DNA of 8,757 nucleotides from NCBI GenBank assembly GCA_027294815.1, contig JAPULP010000277.1, forward strand, positions 1-8,757. Direction: 5' to 3'. A program made the position numbers and the translations under genes. The notes below the pieces were generated by a model. That model saw only the letters and a list, made by a program, of their open reading frames with translations, did not search any database and was not told where the DNA came from. Positions 1-6,325 of this stretch are shown one piece after another; the first letter of the stretch is position 1; each line of letters starts with the position of its first letter. Source of the DNA: Gemmatimonadota bacterium (GTDB lineage Bacteria > Gemmatimonadota > Gemmatimonadetes > Gemmatimonadales > GWC2-71-9).

Positions 1-230
1 GTGTGTTGTTCGAGTGCCTCGCCGGACGGCCACCTTTCCATGCTGTTCGCGAGCAGGCGGTTCTCAAGATGCACCTGGAAGACGCCGCGCCCGATATCCG
101 CGAACAACGCAAAGACGTACCTGAGGGGCTCGCAATGGCCATCGAAAAGGCCGTAATGCGCGAGCGGGAGGACCGTTGGCAGGAGGCGGCCCACATGAAG
201 GAGTCGCTTTCGATGGCGTCGCCTGAATAG
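1..230 (+). CDS. Ser/Thr protein kinase, C-terminal fragment (5' end outside window)
   Basis: This is the last ~75 residues of a Hanks-type (eukaryotic-like) serine/threonine kinase catalytic domain; the ATP-binding and catalytic loops lie before the window. The visible part begins with VLFECLAGRPPF, which matches the subdomain IX-X pattern (G-V-x-L-x-E-x-L-x-G-x-x-P-F). It ends with EREDRWQEAAHM, which contains the invariant arginine of subdomain XI in the usual R-W-x-x-A-x-x-M setting. The protein stops about 10 residues later at TAG, so no transmembrane, PASTA or other sensor domain follows the kinase domain; any such domain would have to be N-terminal. The GTG at position 3 is an internal codon, not a start. 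Its targets cannot be inferred. The assignment to the kinase family is fairly secure despite the short fragment. Confidence 0.82.
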   Translation, partial: VLFECLAGRPPFHAVREQAVLKMHLEDAAPDIREQRKDVPEGLAMAIEKAVMREREDRWQEAAHMKESLSMASPE

Positions 231-253
231 ATTGTAAGTCGTTATAGTACAAT
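231..253. promoter_or_regulatory. AT-rich dyad ATTGTA-N11-TACAAT, possible operator
   Basis: Directly after the kinase stop codon is an AT-rich island in otherwise GC-rich DNA. ATTGTA at 231-236 is the exact inverse of TACAAT at 248-253, with 11 bases between. Half-sites of this size and spacing are compatible with a dimeric regulator, but 6-base arms can occur by chance. The right arm also overlaps a possible -10 element. No T-tract follows, so it does not look like an intrinsic terminator for the kinase gene. Confidence 0.25.
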
Positions 254-254
254 A
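247..254 (+). promoter_or_regulatory. Putative -10 element (GTACAATA) for the PDZ-protein gene
   Basis: TACAAT resembles the sigma-70 -10 hexamer (TATAAT) and lies in the only AT-rich stretch before the gene at 345. Transcription from about 261 would give a leader of roughly 85 bases. No good -35 box is visible 16-18 bases upstream. The same octamer GTACAATA occurs on the minus strand at 4098-4091 ahead of the dehydrogenase gene, which supports a promoter role slightly. Confidence 0.3.
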
Positions 255-330
255 TTTTATGGACTTCCAACAATTAGTCCAACCGCGGCGTCCAACAGAC
301 AGAGCCCAAACATTGGGGCGCACGCTTTTC

Positions 331-335
331 AGGAG
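331..335 (+). promoter_or_regulatory. Ribosome binding site AGGAG for the PDZ-protein gene
   Basis: AGGAG lies 9 bases before the ATG at 345. This supports 345 as the start, with ATG at 348 as a slightly more distant alternative. Confidence 0.6.
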
Positions 336-344
336 CACAGCCGG

Positions 345-1046
345 ATGATGAGAAGAGGAGTTCTTGCACTCGCTCTGGTCACTGCCACCACGCTACCCGC
401 CGATGGCCAGGAGTTGAGCCGCCGGCATCGTGAAGCGCTGGCCGACAGCTTGGCGCGGCTCGATATCGGGATTACTTGGGCCGAGGCCCCCGACGTCACC
501 GTTGTGACCCGGAACGCTGCCGTCATCAAGGGCCGGCGGCTGAGTGGGCGAAACGGGGGGGCCTCGAGTGGGTGGTTCATCGCCGTGGTGGGCCGTACTC
601 AGGGTCAATGGGTTGTGGCGGAGATGTTTAGCTCGGCGAGACCGGTGCCCACTCCCATGCCGACCCCCATGCCGACGCCCACCCCGACACCTACGCCGAC
701 TCCGAGGGCCACCCCGACGCCGACCCCGACGCCAACACCGTCGCCCTCACCGTCCCCGTCGCCTTCGCCATCCTTCTCGCCGTCTCCGCACGGCATATCG
801 TTCGGCGGTCCGTTCCGGAGCGTAGAGGAGTTGCCGGTGCGCAACGGCACCTTACGCGTGGAGGCCATTAACCCGCGGGGTCTCGCCTATCGCGCCGGCG
901 TGCGGGTTGGCGACATGATCACGGCGATCAATGGCGAGCTCGTCTCTCGTTACAACAAGGGGGCGCTGTTCAACAACCTGTCCGACAGGGCTATGCGGAG
1001 CGTGGAAATCATGCGGAACGGACAGCGGCTCGAGTTCAGATTCTGA
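345..1046 (+). CDS. Exported PDZ-domain protein with a Pro-Thr/Pro-Ser linker
   Basis: A 233-residue protein. Residues 1-21 form a signal peptide: MMRR, a hydrophobic stretch (VLALALVTATTL), and a probable signal peptidase I site at A-D-G|Q. Residues 22-98 form a small domain I do not recognise, mixed helix then strand (GWFIAVVG, QWVVAEMF). Residues 100-148 are a linker of alternating Pro with Thr, then Ser (PTPTP turning into PSPSP), as in extended spacers of secreted or envelope proteins. Residues ~152-233 look like a PDZ domain: the segment RGLAYRAGVRVGDMITAING has the usual A-x-x-A-G-[VL]-x-x-G-D-x-[IL]-x-x-[IV]-[ND]-G pattern. There is no protease domain, so it is not an intact HtrA or Ctp protease; it more likely binds peptides or C-termini in the periplasm or outside the cell. 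It ends with TGA followed at once by in-frame TAA. No operon partner is evident: it is monocistronic and convergent with the dehydrogenase gene. Function unknown. Confidence 0.8.
   Translation: MMRRGVLALALVTATTLPADGQELSRRHREALADSLARLDIGITWAEAPDVTVVTRNAAVIKGRRLSGRNGGASSGWFIAVVGRTQGQWVVAEMFSSARPVPTPMPTPMPTPTPTPTPTPRATPTPTPTPTPSPSPSPSPSPSFSPSPHGISFGGPFRSVEELPVRNGTLRVEAINPRGLAYRAGVRVGDMITAINGELVSRYNKGALFNNLSDRAMRSVEIMRNGQRLEFRF
642..788 (+). repeat. Hexanucleotide-period low-complexity tract encoding the PT/PS linker
   Basis: About 147 bases of imperfect C-rich 6-base units (CCGACN CC-type, then CCGTCN CC-type) encode alternating Pro-Thr and then Pro-Ser. The third codon positions vary, which suggests selection at the protein level and age, rather than a fresh expansion. 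Gain or loss of a 6-base unit keeps the frame, so linker length could vary between strains. Long apparent reading frames in the other frames and on the minus strand here (Gly-Val repeats) are side effects. Confidence 0.8.
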
Positions 1047-1070
1047 TAACGAGTGCTTCAGGAATTGATT

Positions 1071-1172
1071 CTAGATTACAGATTCGAGACTCTAGATTGC
1101 AGATTGATCGTTTGGAATCACAGCGGTTTGCATTGGCAATCTGACATCTAGAATCTAGAATCTAGAATCTAG
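1071..1172. repeat. Imperfect inverted repeat of heptanucleotides between convergent genes; likely bidirectional terminator
   Basis: Bases 1071-1106 pair without gaps with 1137-1172: by eye, 30 of 36 positions match, around a 30-base loop. The right arm is a tandem 7-base array, TCTAGAA at 1147-1153, 1154-1160 and 1161-1167, then TCTAGGA. The left arm read in reverse shows the same 7-base phase but diverged (ATCTAGA, GTCTCGA, ATCTGTA, ATCTAGA). The minus-strand dehydrogenase stop codon (TAG, 1171-1169) lies inside the last repeat, and the plus-strand PDZ gene ends 24 bases before the left arm. The placement suggests a terminator or transcript-end stabiliser for both genes. There is no T-tract, so the terminator role is inference. 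Confidence 0.75.
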
Positions 1173-4036
1173 GATCCGACCTCCAACGCCGCCTCCAGCA
1201 CCCTCGCCACGTGCACGGCCTCCCGACCGGCTCCATGCAAGATTTGACTTCGGCAGCTGGTTCCGTCGGTGACGATCCACGCGTCAGGATCCGCTTGCCG
1301 CACCGCCGGTAGGAGATCGAGCTCGGCCATCTTCATCGAGATGTCATAGTGACGCGCTTGGTAGCCGAAGGAACCTGCCATGCCGCAGCAGCCCGACTCG
1401 ATACGTTCGAGCTGCAGCTCGGGGATCCATCCCAACACTTCTTCGACCGACGGCATGACGCCGTGCGCCTTCTGATGACAATGGCCGTGGAGCCATACCG
1501 TGTTCGTCGAGAGCGGTTGCAGAGGAAGATCGAGCCGTCCGGCCGACCGTTCCTTCACCAGAAACTCCTCGAGCAACATCGCGTTGTCTGCCAGGACACG
1601 TGTCTCGCTCTGGTCGAACAGCACGGTGTACTCGTCGCGCAGCGTAAGCAGGCAAGAGGGTTCGAGACCCACAATCGGTAGTCCACTCTCCACATACGGT
1701 TGCAATGTTTCGATGACACGGCGACCCTCGACTTTTGCTTGTTCAACGAGACCCATGTTGAGGAAGGTGCGCCCACAGCATAGGGGCCGTCGGCCGTCGA
1801 GTGGCGTCGGGGTGATCACGTCGTACCCTGCGGCGTCGAGAATCTTGACCGCTGCGTGGGCGTTCTCCGGTTCGAAATAGGTTGTGAAGGTGTCCACGAG
1901 TAACACAACCTGCGGTCGATTTGTGCGTGCAACTGGTGGAGCGTTCCGGAACACGTCGCGCCTCCACCGGGGCAATTGGCGGCGAGAGGTGAAGCCGGTG
2001 GAGCGTTCGAGCCAACGTGCAATCGTTGAGTTGTTATTGGGGGCATTCGCAAGTGCCGGGAACCGACTCGCCCATCGCGCGTATCGTGGCAAGTAGGCGA
2101 CCAGTCGGTCGTGCCATGTGATGCCGTGTCGCTTCTTGTAATGATGCAAGAACTCGATCTTCATGCGGGCCATGTCGACCCCCGTTGGACATTCGCGCTT
2201 GCATGCTTTACATCCAACGCACAGCTCCATGGTCTCGTACATGTCGTTCGATGTGAACGCATCGGGCCCAAGTTGGCCGGAGATGGCCAATCGGAGTGTA
2301 TTTGCGCGACCACGGGTGGTATGTCGTTCGTCGCGTGTCACACGATAAGAAGGGCACATCACGCCGTCGTGCAGTTTGCGGCATGCGCCGTTGTTGTTGC
2401 ACATCTCCACGGCACGAGGAAGCCCCTGCCATTCCGACCAATCCAACACCTGTCTGCGTGGTGCGGGAGCGTATGTGGGGAAGTATCGCAGCAGCGTCGA
2501 GTCGTCCATCGGCGGTGGGTTTACGATCTTGGCCGGGTTGAAGCGCTTCTCCGGATCGAACCCCCGTTTCACTTCTTCGAACGCTGCGACGATGCGTCGG
2601 CCGAGCATCGGCTCCAGGAATTCGGATCGTACGATCCCGTCTCCGTGTTCGCCGGAATGCGACCCTTTGAATTCGCGCACCAGAGCATGAGCCTCTTCGG
2701 CGATCCGACGCATCTTCGAGACATCGTCACTGTTCTTGAGATTGAGCGTCGGCCGGATGTGGAGGCATCCCACCGAGGCGTGGGCGTACCAGGTCCCTGT
2801 CGTCCCGTGCTTAGCAAAGACCTCGCCGAGTCGCCTGGTGTATTCCGCCAGTTTGTCGAGCGGAACGGCACAGTCTTCGATGAACGATATGGGCTTACCA
2901 TCCCCCTTCATGGACATCACGATGTTGAGCGCCGCTTTCCGGACGCTCCATATCTGCTGTTGAAACTCAGGGTCGATGGCGGGAACGACGGCGTTGCGAA
3001 AACCCAATCCGGCCATCAGTTCATCTAACCGCCGCAAGTCCCGCAGTATTTCGTCATGACTGTCGCCGGAGAACTCGACCAGCAATAGGGCTTCCGGCGT
3101 TCCTCTCACGAAGAGCGACACCGTGTCACGGAAAGCTGCGTTGTCCCTCGCGAGGTCGATCAACGTTCGATCGACGATCTCAACCGCCGAGGGACGCATT
3201 TCCACGATGTGCTGGGTCGCGTCGGCGGCTTCGTAGAACGACGGGAAGTGACACACGCCGACGACACGATGCGACGGGAGCGGTTGCAACGCCAAATGCA
3301 GCTGGGTAAACCAGGCGAGTGTCCCCTCTGAGCCGACAAGCAAATCCGCCATGTTGAACGGCGTTCGACCGATCCGATCGATATTGTATCCGGCGACGTT
3401 GCGTGCCACCCTGGGAAACCGGCGTGCAATCTCGTCCGCCTCACGATCGTAGAGTGATTGCATTTGCTGAATCAGATCAGCGTAGCGATTTGTGGTGGCG
3501 GGTACGGTTTGTGGATCCTGTCCGTTGACCTGCTCGCATCGGAACTGCGAGCCATCGGCCAGCAGTGCGTCGATCGCCAGCACGTTACTCACCATGTGTC
3601 CGTACTTGATGGAGCGCGCCCCCGCGCTGTTGTTGCCCGCCATCCCTCCGATGGTCGCGCAGTTCGACGTGGCGGGGTCGACGGGAAAGAACAATCCGTG
3701 GGGTTGCAACAATGCGTTGAGCTCATCGAGGACGATACCGGGTTCCACCGTGACCGTTTTGGCGTCGGTATCCAGAGCTACGACACCGGTCAGATACTTG
3801 CTCGAATCGATGACGAGGGCTTTACCCAGGACTTGCCCCCCTTGTGAGGTCCCTGCGCCCCGCGGGATGACCGGCACATCGTGATCCGCGGCAATCTGAA
3901 GCGACGTGACGACGTCCTCGTGGCTACGCGGAACGACGACGCCAATGGGTTGAATCTGGTAGATCGAAGCGTCGGTGGAGTAGAGCCCGCGGTTGAAGGG
4001 ATCAAACAAAACCTCCCCTTCGATTTCACGTTGCAA
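1169..4036 (-). CDS. FAD/Fe-S D-2-hydroxyacid dehydrogenase (fused GlcD/GlcF or YdiJ type)
   Basis: This 955-residue protein joins a flavin dehydrogenase to an iron-sulfur module. Residues ~28-170 are the FAD-binding PCMH-type domain: PRGAGTSQGGQ (58-68) and GGMAGNNSAGARSIKYG (130-146). Residues ~240-505 are the FAD-oxidase C-terminal domain with its substrate/flavin-side histidines (YAHASVGCLHIRP 417-429; GEHGDG 462-467). Next come two cysteine clusters: C546, C552, C561-P, and C606-x2-C609-x2-C612-x3-C616-P, the latter a standard 4Fe-4S site. Two CCG modules of the heterodisulfide-reductase/GlcF kind follow (CCG 753-755, PSC 795; HCH 852-854, CCG 883-885, C928). The family oxidises D-lactate, D-2-hydroxyglutarate or glycolate and passes electrons to the respiratory chain, usually at the inner face of the membrane. 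Length and domain order match full-length YdiJ-like proteins (~1000 aa). The first T-S-L-A-G-Q-type loop reads T-S-Q-G-G-Q here. The start is doubtful: TTG at 4036 is the first ordinary start codon, but a strong Shine-Dalgarno sequence points to an in-frame ACG at 4063. The gene is divergent from the aminotransferase-TRAP operon. Substrate not determined by sequence. Confidence 0.9.
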   Translation of the reverse strand: MQREIEGEVLFDPFNRGLYSTDASIYQIQPIGVVVPRSHEDVVTSLQIAADHDVPVIPRGAGTSQGGQVLGKALVIDSSKYLTGVVALDTDAKTVTVEPGIVLDELNALLQPHGLFFPVDPATSNCATIGGMAGNNSAGARSIKYGHMVSNVLAIDALLADGSQFRCEQVNGQDPQTVPATTNRYADLIQQMQSLYDREADEIARRFPRVARNVAGYNIDRIGRTPFNMADLLVGSEGTLAWFTQLHLALQPLPSHRVVGVCHFPSFYEAADATQHIVEMRPSAVEIVDRTLIDLARDNAAFRDTVSLFVRGTPEALLLVEFSGDSHDEILRDLRRLDELMAGLGFRNAVVPAIDPEFQQQIWSVRKAALNIVMSMKGDGKPISFIEDCAVPLDKLAEYTRRLGEVFAKHGTTGTWYAHASVGCLHIRPTLNLKNSDDVSKMRRIAEEAHALVREFKGSHSGEHGDGIVRSEFLEPMLGRRIVAAFEEVKRGFDPEKRFNPAKIVNPPPMDDSTLLRYFPTYAPAPRRQVLDWSEWQGLPRAVEMCNNNGACRKLHDGVMCPSYRVTRDERHTTRGRANTLRLAISGQLGPDAFTSNDMYETMELCVGCKACKRECPTGVDMARMKIEFLHHYKKRHGITWHDRLVAYLPRYARWASRFPALANAPNNNSTIARWLERSTGFTSRRQLPRWRRDVFRNAPPVARTNRPQVVLLVDTFTTYFEPENAHAAVKILDAAGYDVITPTPLDGRRPLCCGRTFLNMGLVEQAKVEGRRVIETLQPYVESGLPIVGLEPSCLLTLRDEYTVLFDQSETRVLADNAMLLEEFLVKERSAGRLDLPLQPLSTNTVWLHGHCHQKAHGVMPSVEEVLGWIPELQLERIESGCCGMAGSFGYQARHYDISMKMAELDLLPAVRQADPDAWIVTDGTSCRSQILHGAGREAVHVARVLEAALEVGS

Positions 4037-4071
4037 GCGCCCGACAAATGGTCCGGTTGTCGTCTTCCTAT

Positions 4072-4079
4072 CCTCCTTT
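4072..4079 (-). promoter_or_regulatory. Strong Shine-Dalgarno AAAGGAGG upstream of the dehydrogenase gene
   Basis: On the minus strand, AAAGGAGG is a near-perfect anti-16S match. It lies 35 bases before the TTG at 4036, too far to serve it, but exactly 8 bases before an in-frame ACG (4063-4061). No ATG, GTG or TTG occurs in frame between the two. Translation from the ACG would add TTTGPFVGR before LQREIEGEV. That is a plausible N-terminus, since family members usually have a short helix before the first strand. Confidence 0.55.
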
Positions 4080-4090
4080 GGGCCCGGTAG

Positions 4091-4098
4091 TATTGTAC
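4091..4098 (-). promoter_or_regulatory. Putative -10 element (GTACAATA) for the dehydrogenase gene
   Basis: Read on the minus strand, GTACAATA sits 11 bases before the Shine-Dalgarno sequence, so transcription could start just ahead of it. I see no convincing -35 hexamer. The identical octamer precedes the PDZ-protein gene in the same orientation relative to the gene. Confidence 0.35.
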
Positions 4099-4132
4099 CC
4101 GCCAGCTAAACTATGCGGCTTTTTGACCTACG

Positions 4133-4138
4133 AAAGGA
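4133..4138 (+). promoter_or_regulatory. Ribosome binding site AAAGGA for the aminotransferase gene
   Basis: AAAGGA ends only 3 bases before the ATG at 4142, closer than usual. The in-frame GTG at 4148 has 9 bases of spacing, so it could be the true start, shortening the protein by two residues. Confidence 0.5.
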
Positions 4139-4141
4139 CAT

Positions 4142-5317
4142 ATGCTCGTGCGACGGACTGGTCGACACTTTCTGCAGATTCCAGGACCCACCAACGTTCC
4201 GGACCGGGTACTCCAGGCCATAGGGCGACCGACGATCGATCATCGGGGTCCCGACCTTCCCGTTCTGGCCGGCGAGACCGTCGAGGGGCTCCGATCGGTC
4301 TTCAACACCAAGGGCCCGGTGCTCACCTATCCGGGGTCCGCGACCGGTGGCTGGGAGGCCGCTCTGGTCAATAGTCTCTCACCGGGCGATCGCGTGCTGA
4401 TGTTCGATCAGGGATACTTTTCGGCTACGTGGGAAAAGGTGGGGTTACGCTTGGGCCTCCAGGTGCACCTGGTGCCGGGCGATTGGCGGCGGGCCGTTGA
4501 TCCCAACGTCGTGGAGTCGATGCTGCGTGAGGATACCAAGCACCAGTACAAGGCCGTATTGGTGGTGCACAACGAGACCTCTACCGGTGTGACCAACCGA
4601 ATCGCGGATATCCGGCAGGCGATGGATAGTGCGAGTCATCCGGCTCTCTTGATGGTCGATTCGGTGTCGTCCCTCGGATCGATCGAATACTTGCATGATG
4701 ATTGGGATGTGGACGTTACCATTGCGGGGTCGCAAAAGGGCATGATGATGCCGCCGGGGTTGTGCTTCCACGCGGTGAGCGAGAAGGCCCTCGCCGCGAG
4801 CGAGTCGGCCCGGTTGCCGAGGTCGTATTGGGATTGGAACGCGATGCTCTCGCTCAATGAAACGGGTTTTCATCCGTATACCCCCGCCACAAATCTGCTC
4901 TACGGACTCAAGGAGGCTCTCTCCCTATTAGCCGAAGAGGGTTTGGATCACGTCTATGCGCGTCACGCAAGGCATGGGGAGGCGACGCGGCGGGCCGTCG
5001 AGGGATGGGGCCTCGAGATTTTCTGCAGTTGTCGGGAAGAGCGCAGCAACACTGTGACCGCCGTCATGATGCCGGACGGAATGAGCGCGGACGAGTTTCG
5101 GGCGGTCATCTTGGAGCGGTTCGACATGTCGTTGGGTTCAGGGCTCGGCAAGTTGCGTGGGAAAGTATTTCGGATTGGACACCTCGGTGATTTCAACGAC
5201 CTCATGCTGGCAGGCACGCTTGCGGGGGTTGAACTCGGACTGATGGCGGGGGGAATCCCGCACAAGAAGGATGGCGTGAGAGCCGCGCTCGATTTCCTGG
5301 CAGAGACCTCAGCATGA
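4142..5317 (+). CDS. Serine-glyoxylate-type aminotransferase (class V, PLP-dependent)
   Basis: A 391-residue fold-type I aminotransferase, the normal length for the serine-glyoxylate / alanine-glyoxylate group. These enzymes move an amino group from serine (or alanine, aspartate or another donor) to glyoxylate, giving glycine and a 2-oxoacid such as hydroxypyruvate. Family marks are clear: GRHFLQIPGPTNVP (7-20), the glyoxylate-enzyme motif PTIDHRGP (30-37), a glycine-rich cofactor loop GSATGGWEAALVNSLSPGD (65-83), HNETSTG (143-149), D173 in MVDSVSS as the aspartate that pairs with the PLP ring nitrogen, and GSQKG with K199 as the Schiff-base lysine. The C-terminal domain ends with the typical RIGHLGDFN (344-352). 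It is cytoplasmic. The first gene of the operon, it overlaps the TRAP binding-protein gene by ATGA, so the two are translationally coupled. Close relatives include aspartate-glyoxylate (BhcA) and ureidoglycine-glyoxylate (PucG) aminotransferases, so the amino donor is not certain. Confidence 0.88.
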   Translation: MLVRRTGRHFLQIPGPTNVPDRVLQAIGRPTIDHRGPDLPVLAGETVEGLRSVFNTKGPVLTYPGSATGGWEAALVNSLSPGDRVLMFDQGYFSATWEKVGLRLGLQVHLVPGDWRRAVDPNVVESMLREDTKHQYKAVLVVHNETSTGVTNRIADIRQAMDSASHPALLMVDSVSSLGSIEYLHDDWDVDVTIAGSQKGMMMPPGLCFHAVSEKALAASESARLPRSYWDWNAMLSLNETGFHPYTPATNLLYGLKEALSLLAEEGLDHVYARHARHGEATRRAVEGWGLEIFCSCREERSNTVTAVMMPDGMSADEFRAVILERFDMSLGSGLGKLRGKVFRIGHLGDFNDLMLAGTLAGVELGLMAGGIPHKKDGVRAALDFLAETSA

Positions 5318-6300
5318 AGACCAATGTTCTCCCGCTCGTTCTTGTTCTGGCATGGCCGGGATGCGGCGGGGGCGGCGGCGCCGATTCACCGATCGAGTTG
5401 AGGTTCGGCCACGTTGGTGCACCGGGATCGCTGTTTGCGGTCACCGCCGAAGAGTTTGCCCGCCGCGCCAACGAACGGCTAGGCGATCGGGCTAAGGTGA
5501 TCGTCTTCGGTTCGAGCCAGCTCGGCGGCGATGATGTGATGCTCCAGAAATTGAAGCTGGGCACCGTGGATCTCGTGCTTCCGTCGACGATCATGTCGTC
5601 CATCGTGGAAGCCTTCGGGCTGTTTGAGATGCCGTATCTCCTGACGGATCGAGAGCACATGCGCCGCGTGGAAGAGGAGGTGTTTTGGCCGGATCTCCAT
5701 CCGCTCGCTGTCGCGCGAGGGTATGAAGTGTTGGCGATTTGGGAAAACGGATTCCGTCACGTCACCAACAACGTCCGGCCGATCACCGACCCGGAAGATC
5801 TTCACGGAATCAAGTTGCGGACGCCTCGTGGCATTTGGCGTGTCAAGATGTTCCAGGCGCTCGGCGCGAATCCGACGCCGATGCCATTGTCCGAGGTCTT
5901 TGTCGCTTTGCAAACGGGTAGCATGGATGGACAGGAGAATCCGTTGGCGCAGATCGTGGCTGCCAGGCTCCACGAGGTGCAGTCGTTTCTCTCGCTGACC
6001 GGCCACGTCTACACGCCGGCGTACGTCACCGTTGGCACCGAGCGGTGGGCCAAGCTTCCAGAAGACGTGCGCACAATCCTCCGGGACACCGCGCGGGAGA
6101 TGCAGGAGTTTGCGTACGCAACGGCGGAGCGGATGGACCCGGAACTCCTCGAGGATCTCCGGAATGCGGGTATCGTGATCAACGAGCCGGATCAAGACGC
6201 TTTTGTAACCGCAAGCTCTGCGGTCTATGATGAGTTTGCTGCATCCGTTGCGAACGGAGGAGAACTCATCGATCGCGTTTTGGCCCTCGCGACGCGATGA
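5314..6300 (+). CDS. dctP: TRAP transporter substrate-binding protein, DctP family
   Basis: A 328-residue extracytoplasmic solute receptor that binds a carboxylate and delivers it to the DctQM permease. The short hydrophobic N-terminus (residues 4-16) ends at C17 within WPGC, followed by a run of six glycines after the cysteine region, which suggests a lipoprotein tethered to the membrane; the lipobox is atypical (W at -3, P at -2). Family motifs: LRFGHVGAPGS (29-39); GSSQLGGDDVMLQKLKLGTVDLVL (66-89); LHGIKLRTP (163-171), where R169 is the arginine that in this family usually clamps the ligand carboxylate; and PLSEVFVALQTGSMDGQENP (191-210). Length is typical. The ATG overlaps the aminotransferase stop as ATGA, and there is no obvious ribosome binding site of its own, so translation is probably coupled. 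The ligand cannot be read from the sequence; context favours a small 2-hydroxy- or 2-oxocarboxylate. Confidence 0.92.
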   Translation: MKTNVLPLVLVLAWPGCGGGGGADSPIELRFGHVGAPGSLFAVTAEEFARRANERLGDRAKVIVFGSSQLGGDDVMLQKLKLGTVDLVLPSTIMSSIVEAFGLFEMPYLLTDREHMRRVEEEVFWPDLHPLAVARGYEVLAIWENGFRHVTNNVRPITDPEDLHGIKLRTPRGIWRVKMFQALGANPTPMPLSEVFVALQTGSMDGQENPLAQIVAARLHEVQSFLSLTGHVYTPAYVTVGTERWAKLPEDVRTILRDTAREMQEFAYATAERMDPELLEDLRNAGIVINEPDQDAFVTASSAVYDEFAASVANGGELIDRVLALATR

Positions 6301-6325
6301 GCCTACAATCGACGTCACCGCGCCG

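Larger units (their letters stand above)
4037..4141. promoter_or_regulatory. Divergent intergenic region between dehydrogenase and aminotransferase-TRAP operon
   Basis: These ~105 bases must hold the signals for both transcription units. For the plus strand, TAAACT at 4107-4112 is a possible but weak -10 element, about 35 bases before the start codon. No clear palindromic operator is visible and no regulator gene lies in the window. Back-to-back arrangement over so short a distance makes co-regulation plausible. Confidence 0.5.

Noticed and set aside
261..280. GGACT...AGTCC hairpin as a terminator after the kinase gene
   Set aside because: Five-base arms with a 10-base loop and no T-tract are too weak to support a terminator.
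605..868. Minus-strand frame with Gly-Val/Gly-Asp repeats
   Set aside because: It is the complement of the PT/PS linker repeat, not an independent gene.
2111..3028. Long plus-strand open frame (305 codons) opposite the dehydrogenase gene
   Set aside because: It lies wholly antisense to well-conserved FAD-oxidase and Fe-S domains; its translation is rich in Cys, His and Arg with no recognisable domain, as expected of a GC-rich shadow frame.
6227..6325. Extended N-terminus for dctQ
   Set aside because: The added 33 residues overlap the end of dctP in another frame and have no transporter-like features; ATG at 6326 gives a normal DctQ length.
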